In this document: positions 24,674 to 30,520 of the stretch, piece after piece
Layout of the letters: the number at the start of each line of letters is the position of its first letter
How positions within the stretch are numbered: position 1 is the stretch's first letter
Source of the DNA: Deltaproteobacteria bacterium UBA5799
GTDB taxonomy: Bacteria > Desulfobacterota > GWC2-55-46
DNA length: 30,520 bases
Direction of reading: 5' to 3'
Assembly: GCA_002418185.1 (NCBI GenBank)
Contig: DIDN01000151.1
Location: 1 to 30,520, forward strand
Made by a program: the position numbers and the translations under genes
The notes under the pieces: model-generated
Database searches by the model: none
What the model was told of the DNA's origin: nothing
What the model saw: only the letters and a program-made list of their open reading frames with translations

Positions 24674-25147
24674 TCAATCGAGCCTGTAAGGGGATTTGGG
24701 GTCGTTCTCGTACCTCACCTCGTCGACCGGCTCCTTCTTGCCTTCTCCCTTAAAGAGCCTGTTAGGGCAGTTTATGACGAGCCCGTCCTCGCTCCCCACG
24801 TTCCTGTACGCGTGGACGACCTTTTTCGGTACGATGACGAGAGACGGGTTGGACTCCCCGGCGACGAACGCCATCCTGTTCCCGTAGGTCGGGGACTCGG
24901 CCCGGTTGTCCCAGAGATAGACCTTGAAGTCGGACGGCCCGGCAAAGCAGAAATAATCGGCCTGGTCCATGTGCTCGTGAGGCCCCCTCGCCACCCCCGG
25001 CCTCGTAAGCGAAACGTAGGTCATGACCGGAACGTACTCCTCTGAAATCTCGTCCGTGCGGAATAGTTCCATCAGCCACCCGCGGTCGTCCGCATACCTC
25101 TTCAGCTCCCTTATCACGATGCCTTCGATCGGCCCGTCCCTGAACAT
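24674..25147 (-). CDS. dTDP-4-dehydrorhamnose 3,5-epimerase-like cupin protein
   Basis: 157 residues, shorter than classical RmlC (about 180). The fold is an RmlC-type cupin: VIRELKRYADDRGWLMELFR, then ARGPHEHMDQADYF in place of the usual RGLHYQ, keeping the catalytic-type His. DFKVYLWDNRAESPTYG, VPKKVVHAYRNVG and LVINCPNRLFKGEGKKEPVDE follow. With rmlA, rmlB and rmlD next to it, the simplest role is the missing epimerase step. The altered His block leaves open a different ketosugar isomerase. It starts 3 bases after rmlA and has GGAGGTG upstream. Confidence 0.8.
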   Translation of the reverse strand: MFRDGPIEGIVIRELKRYADDRGWLMELFRTDEISEEYVPVMTYVSLTRPGVARGPHEHMDQADYFCFAGPSDFKVYLWDNRAESPTYGNRMAFVAGESNPSLVIVPKKVVHAYRNVGSEDGLVINCPNRLFKGEGKKEPVDEVRYENDPKSPYRLD

Positions 25148-25150
25148 GCC

Positions 25151-26224
25151 CTACACCTCCACCACGGAATCGTCGCCTATCATGAGACGGAGCGCCTCGT
25201 GCTTCTCATGGCACCTCCGCACCTTCGCGTTCCTGCCGATGAGGCTGTCTTCGAGCCTGTCAACGTGGTCCACCTCGGAACCCGAGAGTATGACGCAGTG
25301 CTCTACTATCGACTTGAAGACGCGGGTCTTCGCGCCTATGCTCGTGAAGGGGCCGATAAAGCTCCCCTCTATCACCGCCCCCTTGCCGATGACTATCGGC
25401 CCGCGGAGCGTGCTGTTTACGACCCTGGCCCCCTCCTCTATGGTGACCCTGCCGGTCACTTCCGAGTTCTCCACCTCGCCCCTTATGTCGCGCTTGTACC
25501 ACTCGTCAAGGACGATGGTGTTGGCCGCGAGGAGGTCGTCTTTTTTTCCGGTATCCAGCCACCAGGTATCGAGGACGTGGCTGTGAACGGGCCTGCCCTG
25601 GTTTATAAGCTCCTGTATGGCGTCGGTTATCTCGAGCTCGCCGCGCGCCGAGGGCTTTATCCTTGATATGGCCTTGTGTATTTCCGTGGAAAATATGTAG
25701 ACGCCGACGAGCGCGAGGTTGCTTTTCGGGGCCTTTGGCTTCTCCTCAAGGCAGATGATGCGTCCGGTAGAGTCGGTCTGCGCGACCCCGAACGAGGACG
25801 GGTTCTCGACCGGCTTAAGGAGGATGACCGCGTCGGCACCGGTGGACCTGAACGTGCTCACGAAAGACTCTATGCCCGTCCCGATGAGGTTGTCTCCGAG
25901 ATACATTACAAAGGGGCTGTCGCCGAGGAAGGCGCTCCCCGTCACTACCGCGTGGGCGAGGCCGCCGGGTTTCTCCTGCATGATATAGGTAATGGCGACC
26001 CCCCAGTCGGAGCCATCGCCCATTGTGTCCCTGACCTCCTGCCCTGTCTCGGGGGAGATGATTATGCCGACCTCCTTTATGCCCGCCCTGGCGATGTTGT
26101 CGAGCACGTAGGCGAGTATCGGGCGGTTGGCTATGGGGACGAGCTGCTTGGCGCCCGTGTGCGTAAGGGGCCGGAGCCTCGTGCCTTTGCCCCCGCTGAG
26201 GACCAGGGCCTTCATCTCGGACAT
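25151..26224 (-). CDS. rmlA: Glucose-1-phosphate thymidylyltransferase, long form
   Basis: Makes dTDP-glucose from glucose-1-phosphate and dTTP, the first step of dTDP-rhamnose synthesis. ATG 26224 is chosen for its GAGGAGG upstream and because the family begins with MKALVLSGGKGTRLRPLT; the frame open to 26266 adds an unsupported leader. 357 residues: nucleotidyltransferase domain (GGKGTRLRP, KQLVPIANRPI, FVMYLGDN) followed by a C-terminal left-handed beta-helix (VTIEEGARVVNSTLRGPIVI, IEGSFIGPFTSIG). The helix marks the long form, about 355 residues, rather than the 290-residue RmlA of enterics. Its promoter region is occupied by an inverted-repeat element. Confidence 0.93.
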   Translation of the reverse strand: MSEMKALVLSGGKGTRLRPLTHTGAKQLVPIANRPILAYVLDNIARAGIKEVGIIISPETGQEVRDTMGDGSDWGVAITYIMQEKPGGLAHAVVTGSAFLGDSPFVMYLGDNLIGTGIESFVSTFRSTGADAVILLKPVENPSSFGVAQTDSTGRIICLEEKPKAPKSNLALVGVYIFSTEIHKAISRIKPSARGELEITDAIQELINQGRPVHSHVLDTWWLDTGKKDDLLAANTIVLDEWYKRDIRGEVENSEVTGRVTIEEGARVVNSTLRGPIVIGKGAVIEGSFIGPFTSIGAKTRVFKSIVEHCVILSGSEVDHVDRLEDSLIGRNAKVRRCHEKHEALRLMIGDDSVVEV

Positions 26225-26245
26225 AAACTCTCTACCTCCTCTAAG

Positions 26246-26369
26246 CAGGCTGCTGAAAAAACCCAATATGCGGTGTCGTCTTCAAAATTCGTCACTGCGA
26301 CGTACTAAAAAAGTACGCCTCGTTCCTCATTTTTCGACCCCTTGCATCTTGGGCTTTTTGAGCAGCCTG
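26246..26369. mobile_element. MITE-like inverted-repeat element between fcl-like gene and rmlA
   Basis: A 124-base element with 19-base terminal inverted repeats (26246-26264 and 26351-26369) that match at 17 of 19 positions; the ends read CAGGCTGCTGAAAAAACCC and GGGCTTTTTGAGCAGCCTG. A small inner inverted repeat, GTACTAAAAAAGTAC, lies near 26300. No coding capacity. I recall similar GCTGCT(G/C)AAAAA palindromes dispersed in Deltaproteobacteria and Nitrospirae. It ends 22 bases from the rmlA start. Confidence 0.65.
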
Positions 26370-26404
26370 AATGTGATTTCAAGTCTGCCAGATCGATTTC
26401 TTCC

Positions 26405-27346
26405 TCAGCCCGGAAGTAGCGAACTCCTGTACCACTCTATTGTATTCCGGAGCCCTTCCTCGAAGCCCGTCCCCGCCCTGAAGCCGAACTCCTTTTCGGC
26501 CCTCGTGACGTCAAGGCACCTCCTGGGCTGGCCGTCGGGCTTGGCGGCGTCCCATATTATCTCGCCCTTGAAGCCCGTAAGCTTCGCTATGAGCTGGACG
26601 AGCTCCCTTATTGATATCTCGAAGCCAGCGCCGAGGTTCACCGGCTCGGGCTTCTCGTACCTTTCGGTCGCGAGCACTACTCCTTCTGCCGCGTCCTCGG
26701 CGTAAAGGAACTCCCTCGTCGCCCTGCCGGTGCCCCAGACGGTTATGGAAGGAGCGCCCGCCTCCACCGCGTCAAAGCACTTCTTTATGAGGGCGGGTAT
26801 GACGTGCGAGGACGCCGGGTCGAAATTGTCCCCCGGGCCGTAGAGGTTCACGGGCAAAAGATAGATGGAATTGAAGCCGTACTGCTCCCTGTACGCCTCG
26901 GACTGCACAAGGAGCATCTTTTTCGCCATGCCGTAAGGCGCGTTCGTCTCCTCGGGGTAGCCGTTCCAGAGGTTCTCCTCCTTGAACGGCACCGGCGTGA
27001 ACTTCGGGTAGGCGCAGATGGTGCCGAGCGCGACGAACTTCTCAATGCCGAAGAGCCTCCCCTCCTCCATCATGAGAGCGCCCATCATGAGGTTGTCGAA
27101 GAAGAACTTGCCGGGGTTCGCCCTGTTCGCGCCTATGCCGCCCACCTTTGCGGCAAGGTGTATGACCATCTCCGGGCGCGCGTCATTGTAGAGCCTTTTG
27201 CAGGCGTCCCTCTCGACGAGGTCGTATACCGCGCTCCTCGGGACGAACACCTCGGCGCCGCGCTCCTTGAGCTTATCGACGACAAAGGAACCCAGGAACC
27301 CGGCGCCGCCGGTCACTACTATCCTTTTGCCTTTCAGGACCCTCAT
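26405..27346 (-). CDS. GDP-L-fucose synthase-like NAD-dependent epimerase/reductase
   Basis: 313 residues, extended SDR. IVVTGGAGFLGSFVVDKL is the NADP site. VIHLAAKVGGIGANRANPG and NLYGPGDNFDPASSHVIPALIKK are hallmarks of the WcaG/Fcl group. LGTICAYPK stands where E. coli-type enzymes have LGSSCIYPK, so the usual catalytic Ser is Thr. Tyr and Lys are present in YGMAKK. GDP-mannose 4,6-dehydratase (gmd), its normal partner, is not in the window, so the substrate may be another 4-keto-6-deoxysugar. First structural gene after the regulator. Confidence 0.82.
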   Translation of the reverse strand: MRVLKGKRIVVTGGAGFLGSFVVDKLKERGAEVFVPRSAVYDLVERDACKRLYNDARPEMVIHLAAKVGGIGANRANPGKFFFDNLMMGALMMEEGRLFGIEKFVALGTICAYPKFTPVPFKEENLWNGYPEETNAPYGMAKKMLLVQSEAYREQYGFNSIYLLPVNLYGPGDNFDPASSHVIPALIKKCFDAVEAGAPSITVWGTGRATREFLYAEDAAEGVVLATERYEKPEPVNLGAGFEISIRELVQLIAKLTGFKGEIIWDAAKPDGQPRRCLDVTRAEKEFGFRAGTGFEEGLRNTIEWYRSSLLPG

Positions 27347-27404
27347 CCGGCTAAGACCCCTTGACTGGTTTGATTCAAATCTTTGCCAATTCCTTGCTGC
27401 GGCA

Positions 27405-27488
27405 AATCCCCCCTTTCCTAAAGGGGGAGAGGGGGATTATCTGATGCCTTATGCTAATCTCCCCTGCCCCTCTTTATGAAAGAGGGGA
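27405..27488. repeat. Palindromic repeat block upstream of the operon's first enzyme gene
   Basis: Two GC hairpins, CCCCCTTT-CCT-AAAGGGGG (27409-27427) and CCCCTCTT (27467-27474) pairing with AAGAGGGG-type sequence up to 27487, repeat the two-hairpin layout of the block at 24517-24673. Together they are bracketed by AATCCCCCC-like ends. It lies between the regulator and the fcl-like gene and may end or modulate transcription. Confidence 0.6.
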
Positions 27489-27533
27489 ATAAGACTTGTA
27501 GGTGCGCTTTGCGCACCAGTATTCTGAAAAAAC

Positions 27534-28169
27534 TCAGGCCGCCGGGCCTTCTATCTTTTTAAGCCACCCGCCGGAGCTTATGGAGAGGACCTTTTTCTCA
27601 TCGACCCCGGCGCTGGCGAGCCCTCTTCTCAATGCCTCGTCGTCCTTGAAATTCGTTATCACCACCACGTCGAACAAAAGACTCCTTATGTCGCCTACGG
27701 CCCTGACCTCGTGGCCCAGGAACATCTGCTTCGCGGGCTCTGCGTCCACGATGCCCGCAAGCTCGAGGTCCGTCTCCTTCAAGGAAAGGTAAGCTATCTC
27801 GGTCACCTCGTCAACCCCGCAGAAGGCGACCCTCTTTACTCCCGCGGCGGCAAGCCTGGTGAAGAGGGCGCTGAAGTCCCTCCGGGCGACCCTGTAAAGG
27901 GCCGTGAAGTTCTGAAGGTGGCGGTAAGTGAGGCGGGTCTTTTCGGCAAAGCCGTGAGGCGTAAGGTAGTAAGCGTATCTCTTCCGGGGTATGGTGGATA
28001 TGGTTATGTAGCCCTTGGCGGCAAGGTTCTTGAGGTATGAGTTTATGAGGCCGAGCGCGACCCCGAGCTTCCGGCTCAAGTCCCGCTGGGTAAGCTCGTG
28101 GTTACGCGATATCTCGTCAAGGAGCTGCAGCGAGCGGTAGTCGTCTGTCTGCTCGTCCTTATTGTTCAT
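27534..28169 (-). CDS. Winged-helix transcriptional regulator with C-terminal Rossmann-like domain
   Basis: 211 residues. The N-terminal domain (about 12-75) is a winged helix: LQLLDEISRNHELTQRDLSR, KLGVALGLINSYLKNLAAKG and a wing RKRYAYYLTPHG. The C-terminal half (about 108-205) looks Rossmann-like (VKRVAFCGVDEVTEIAYL, LELAGIVDAE, FDVVVITNF), similar to the sensor part of CoA- or nucleotide-binding regulators. I recall this regulator type at the head of LPS and polysaccharide operons in Deltaproteobacteria and Nitrospirota. Its start codon lies within a palindrome that overlaps its own -10 box, so autoregulation is likely. A nucleotide sugar could be the effector; this is inference. Confidence 0.85.
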   Translation of the reverse strand: MNNKDEQTDDYRSLQLLDEISRNHELTQRDLSRKLGVALGLINSYLKNLAAKGYITISTIPRKRYAYYLTPHGFAEKTRLTYRHLQNFTALYRVARRDFSALFTRLAAAGVKRVAFCGVDEVTEIAYLSLKETDLELAGIVDAEPAKQMFLGHEVRAVGDIRSLLFDVVVITNFKDDEALRRGLASAGVDEKKVLSISSGGWLKKIEGPAA

Positions 28170-28178
28170 TTAATGAAC
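28164..28178. promoter_or_regulatory. Operator palindrome over the regulator's start codon
   Basis: GTTCATT-T-AATGAAC is a perfect 7+1+7 inverted repeat. It covers the regulator's ATG (28167-28169, minus strand) and the last bases of its -10 box. A dimeric winged-helix protein bound here would block RNA polymerase directly. Confidence 0.6.
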
Positions 28179-28205
28179 ATACCACAGGAAAGCTGGTGCA
28201 GTCAA
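28176..28205 (-). promoter_or_regulatory. Promoter of the regulator, placed for a leaderless mRNA
   Basis: On the minus strand TTGACT (28200-28205) and TATGTT (28176-28181) are 18 bases apart. Transcription should begin at about 28169-28170, at the A of the ATG or one base before it. No ribosome site can exist on such a message. Confidence 0.6.
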
Positions 28206-28303
28206 GGGGGGAGGGGGTAGGGGAGTAGTTGTTTTTTTATAAAAAAGATGGGGGCATCGGAGCCTATTTTTTTGCGAAAGAATTGGTGAGCTGAACCCGC
28301 CTT

Positions 28304-29116
28304 CTAAATTTTAACTTTGTCAATATTAGGCACACCCCCTCCCATTAACTCTTCTGCCGAGGACGCCTCTGATTGTAGTATCGCGACTGTGACAGGCTGC
28401 TCAGGTTCTGTTTTCACCCTCCTCTGCCTTGTCGTTTTCCTTTGCCTTTTCACTTTTATATTACCGATATTCTTCCATGCCTCGGCTGAAAGCATCTGTT
28501 TGATACCCGCAACCAGGTCCTCTTCATCCACCGTGATCCCGGTCATTTTTTTTAGATGCCCCCGAATCATGCGGAGAGTATTTTCTTGAAAAATTGCTTG
28601 AATGATGCTCTTGGGAGCCAGAGTCTTTACCTTTGCGAAATACTTTTCATGCTCATTTTTAAGTATTTCTTTTTTGTGTAGTAATGAAAGCTTGCTGGAA
28701 ACGTCCTTAATATCGTCCTCGATATCAATCGACCAAATTAAATCGCTCTGAATTCCTTCGTCAAAAGTAAGATGATATAATTGCCAATATTTCCCATTTG
28801 TAAGGACTACCCAGGATATACCCCCGTTTGCGGCATAGTTGCTGGCCTGCTCGATATGTTTTTCCCGCAGCTCGATTCCGGCCTGTTTAACTTCGACGAG
28901 AAAGGCTACTTTGCCATTAAGCTTGATAGCATAATCCACGAATCGATCCTTTATCGTATGCTCTTTTGAGACTTCGGTGAAAATATCATAACCAAGGGCG
29001 TCCTCGAAGAATTTACCTATTCTGAGGGACGTCTCGGCTTCGTTAACTCCTTGTTCATGGGCCTGCTTGAATATAGGGATATACTTTTTCAGGTCCTTAG
29101 TGATATTACTGGCCAT
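28304..29116 (-). CDS. Solitary HSDR_N-type protein, type I restriction R-subunit N-domain
   Basis: 270 residues, ATG 29116 after AAGGAGGG. The N-terminal half has the PD-(D/E)xK nuclease-like core: ETSLRIGKFFEDALGYDIF, then DYAIKLNGKVAFLVEVKQAG with Asp61, Glu75 and Lys77, and QASNYAANGGISWVVLTNG. It resembles the HSDR_N domain of type I restriction enzymes but has no helicase domain. The C-terminal half is helical and basic (IKVKRQRKTTRQRR). Base composition is visibly AT-richer than the flanking genes, suggesting transfer. No HsdM or HsdS is nearby. It may be a free-standing nuclease, part of a defence locus reaching beyond the window, or a repurposed domain. Confidence 0.75.
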   Translation of the reverse strand: MASNITKDLKKYIPIFKQAHEQGVNEAETSLRIGKFFEDALGYDIFTEVSKEHTIKDRFVDYAIKLNGKVAFLVEVKQAGIELREKHIEQASNYAANGGISWVVLTNGKYWQLYHLTFDEGIQSDLIWSIDIEDDIKDVSSKLSLLHKKEILKNEHEKYFAKVKTLAPKSIIQAIFQENTLRMIRGHLKKMTGITVDEEDLVAGIKQMLSAEAWKNIGNIKVKRQRKTTRQRRVKTEPEQPVTVAILQSEASSAEELMGGGVPNIDKVKI

Positions 29117-29265
29117 ACACCCTCCTTCTTATCATAGTACGGTTTCAGCCAACCATTTTTTCGTTTTTTTAATTTATATCCTACTTACCATATTATTGTG
29201 CCATTTGAAACAAAAACTCGTATCCATACACACCCAATTACCTTCTGAGGCAAATTCAAATAAAG

Positions 29266-29293
29266 AAGGGGCTACGGTTTCCCGCAGCCCCTT
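29266..29293 (-). terminator. Hairpin terminator downstream of the outer-membrane gene region
   Basis: AAGGGGCT (29266-29273) and AGCCCCTT (29286-29293) form an 8-base stem, with CGG/CCG continuing it inward. Read on the minus strand it is followed by CTTTATTTG. It would end transcription from the minus-strand genes upstream of it. Confidence 0.55.
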
Positions 29294-29324
29294 TTCAAAA
29301 TCGAATCTTTTATCTCCTACCTCC

Positions 29325-29565
29325 CCCCCGAACACCCCCTCAAGAAAATCCTTCATCGCCTCCCATGAGCGTTTGTCGGCCTTTTCGTTATAGGCGAGGC
29401 CGTCGGACGGGTTGGTGTCGTTATCGGGGTTTGAGAAGCCGCGTACCGCGCCGCCGTAGCTCGTGAATAGTCGGCCCCGGCGACACGCATCTCGTCCTTG
29501 AAGGCGCGCACATCCTCTGGCTTCACATGCGGGTCTTCAGCGCCGTGCAGCGCCGAGCATGACAA
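29325..29565 (-). pseudogene. Dienelactone hydrolase remnant, truncated and frameshifted
   Basis: Two minus-strand frames together read as the C-terminal third of a dienelactone hydrolase. The first has ALHGAEDPHVKPEDVRAFKDE, then MRVAGADY. After a frame change near 29455-29475, the second has YGGAVRGFSNPDNDTNPSDG, then LAYNEKADKRSWEAMKDFLE. These match the family's HGxxDP (catalytic Asp), YGGAxHxF (here the catalytic His is Arg) and Y-x-x-x-A-x-x-x-SW-x-x-x-x-x-FL blocks. The nucleophile-bearing N-terminal part is missing. The second frame runs on to a stop at 29174 through a terminator hairpin. It is non-functional. Confidence 0.7.
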
Positions 29566-29598
29566 AGAAGCTAATGCGCTTCTGTTCGGAGTTCAAGA

Positions 29599-30438
29599 TT
29601 ATAGGTTCCAGGATAATCTGCCGGTCAGCAGAAATCCTTCGGAGGTGTTCCTTGTCCCGAACTCTTTAAGAGCGCCGATGGTGATGCTGAACCCGCTGCC
29701 TATCCAGCATATCGACGTGCCAGCCTGATATTTACGTATGCCCGTACCGGGGTCGTCCTCGCCGTGAACGGTCCGGCTTTCACCCGCAAGCGCGTTAAAG
29801 ACGGCTCCAGCAATCAAATTGGGCCTGAAAAAGTACCCGGCGAAACCCTCGCCTATTATCTCGTCTCCGGCCTTGATGCCTGTTTTAGACTCTTTACCGT
29901 AAATATTGTATTTGAGGGCCAACTCGGCATGGAACCTGTCGAATGACTTGGTCAGAGCGACTATCGGCCTTAACTTGAATACGTTGGCGCCCATATTGAC
30001 GACATTATCTTCATCGAAATTTCCCGTCGGCAGGTCGATGAACGCACCGACCAGCAGGCTCGTCCTTGATGTTTTATCATCCAGGACCCAATAGCCAGCT
30101 CCAATGGTAAGGTCCCCAATGCCTGAATCACTGTGTTCCTGAAGCTTCACCCTGCCAACCGGCAGAAATGCGGTTAACGCCCACGTATTGGAGAAAGTCG
30201 TAGTGTTATAATATGTGAGCCTGACAACGCCCTGGTGACTGCTTAGATCCAGGTCGTTCGTTACGGTGCGGCCGCTTCTGTCGGTAAGTTTGGAAGCGTT
30301 GTAAACTACCGGGTATACCGTAAAATACGCTCCCTGAGGGGCAGGGGTCCATTCAAACGGATCTCCGGCGTATGAGTTCACGCAAAGCGCAAAAAAGCAA
30401 AACAAAACAAGGATTATTCTCAAGATGCCGGCCTGCAC
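29599..30438 (-). CDS. Outer-membrane beta-barrel protein, Phenol_MetA_deg-like
   Basis: 279 residues from GTG 30438. A hydrophobic signal segment (ILRIILVLFCFFALCVNSYAG) is followed by a barrel-like protein with alternating strands: GAYFTVYPVVYNASKL, VVRLTYYNTTTF, ALTAFLPVGRVKL, SGIGDLTIGAGYWVLDD, LLVGAFIDLPTGNFD and FLLTGRLSWNL at the end. The SGIGDLTIGAGYW and DLPTG blocks are typical of the SphA/Phenol_MetA_deg outer-membrane family, often linked to uptake of hydrophobic compounds. The C-terminal residue is Leu, not the usual Phe. The first codons look borrowed from a neighbouring pseudogene, so the native start may be lost; a TTG at 30423 is an alternative. Confidence 0.75.
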   Translation of the reverse strand: MQAGILRIILVLFCFFALCVNSYAGDPFEWTPAPQGAYFTVYPVVYNASKLTDRSGRTVTNDLDLSSHQGVVRLTYYNTTTFSNTWALTAFLPVGRVKLQEHSDSGIGDLTIGAGYWVLDDKTSRTSLLVGAFIDLPTGNFDEDNVVNMGANVFKLRPIVALTKSFDRFHAELALKYNIYGKESKTGIKAGDEIIGEGFAGYFFRPNLIAGAVFNALAGESRTVHGEDDPGTGIRKYQAGTSICWIGSGFSITIGALKEFGTRNTSEGFLLTGRLSWNL

Positions 30439-30520
30439 GATTTGTTTTTTCCAGCAGCTCGGTTCCGGCTTGTTTGACTTCGACGAGAAAAGCTACTTAC
30501 CATCGAGCCTGATAGCAAAT
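30421..30520 (-). pseudogene. Broken second copy of the HSDR_N gene, cut by the window edge
   Basis: This stretch is homologous to about 28835-28935 in the same orientation. Read on minus it encodes RLDGK, then after a one-base deletion VAFLVEVKQAGTELLEK, against KLNGKVAFLVEVKQAGIELR in the intact gene. A one-base insertion follows and homology fades near 30421, within the first codons of the outer-membrane gene. It cannot be functional here. What lies beyond 30520 is unknown. Confidence 0.8.

Noticed and set aside
24462..24677. 71-codon small gene between rmlD and the rmlC-like gene
   Set aside because: It reads through a palindromic repeat and contains NEPPRCKQRGI, which I recognise as a typical spurious repeat-derived frame.
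24517..27488. CRISPR array
   Set aside because: The repeats are isolated palindromes of differing sequence with no regular spacer units and no cas genes nearby.
1..30520. tRNA or rRNA genes
   Set aside because: I saw no cloverleaf with a GTTCGA-type T-loop and CCA-type acceptor end, nor rRNA-like conserved blocks, on either strand by eye; a tRNAscan run would settle it.

Overview
This GC-rich window reads like a Gram-negative bacterium of the Desulfobacterota (Deltaproteobacteria), Nitrospirota or a related uncultivated lineage. The support is indirect: AGG (Arg) and ATA (Ile) codons are common despite high GC, siroheme decarboxylation uses two separate AhbA/AhbB-like genes, the winged-helix regulator at the head of the polysaccharide operon is of a type I associate with those groups, and palindromic repeats sit between genes. 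I cannot fix the taxon from sequence alone.

Layout. (1) 1-8464, plus strand: the 3' tip of an unidentified gene, a DegT-type aminotransferase, two tandem paralogous methyltransferases and three tandem paralogous GT-C (family 39-like) membrane glycosyltransferases. This looks like the end of a surface-glycan or glycosylation locus grown by duplication. (2) 8515-16044: a nitrite-reduction island. nirS (cytochrome cd1) stands alone behind a good promoter. A small exported protein of unknown function follows on the other strand. The heme d1 genes form two divergent units, ahbA/nirD-ahbB/nirL-nirN on minus and nirJ-nirF on plus. No nirE, nirC, nirM or nirQ is present here. (3) 16045-19387: unlinked genes, namely a Cys-rich zinc-ribbon-like protein, a methyltransferase, an unknown cytosolic protein, a YqgE/AlgH protein with an apparent signal peptide, and an FkbM methyltransferase. 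(4) 19384-28169, minus strand: a nucleotide-sugar and polysaccharide operon. A winged-helix regulator heads a GDP-fucose-synthase-like gene, rmlA, an rmlC-like gene, rmlD, rmlB, a GT4, a GT2 and a GalE-like epimerase. Palindromic repeats sit in three of its gaps. (5) 28304-30520, minus strand: an AT-richer accessory patch with a solitary HSDR_N (PD-(D/E)xK) protein, a frameshifted dienelactone-hydrolase remnant, an outer-membrane Phenol_MetA_deg-type protein, and a second, broken copy of the HSDR_N gene fused to the 5' end of that outer-membrane gene.

How they work together. NirS reduces nitrite to NO in the periplasm. AhbA/AhbB-like proteins decarboxylate siroheme, NirJ and NirF modify the macrocycle, and NirN makes the last double bond of heme d1. 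RmlABCD would make dTDP-L-rhamnose from glucose-1-phosphate, and the GT4 and GT2 enzymes could transfer it. The regulator probably controls its own promoter, because a perfect 15-bp palindrome overlaps both its -10 box and its start codon.

The points most worth a second look are the patchwork DNA identity among the GT-C paralogs, the unknown exported protein inside the nir island, three promoters placed so close to start codons that leaderless or near-leaderless mRNAs are expected, and the recombination scar at the right end.
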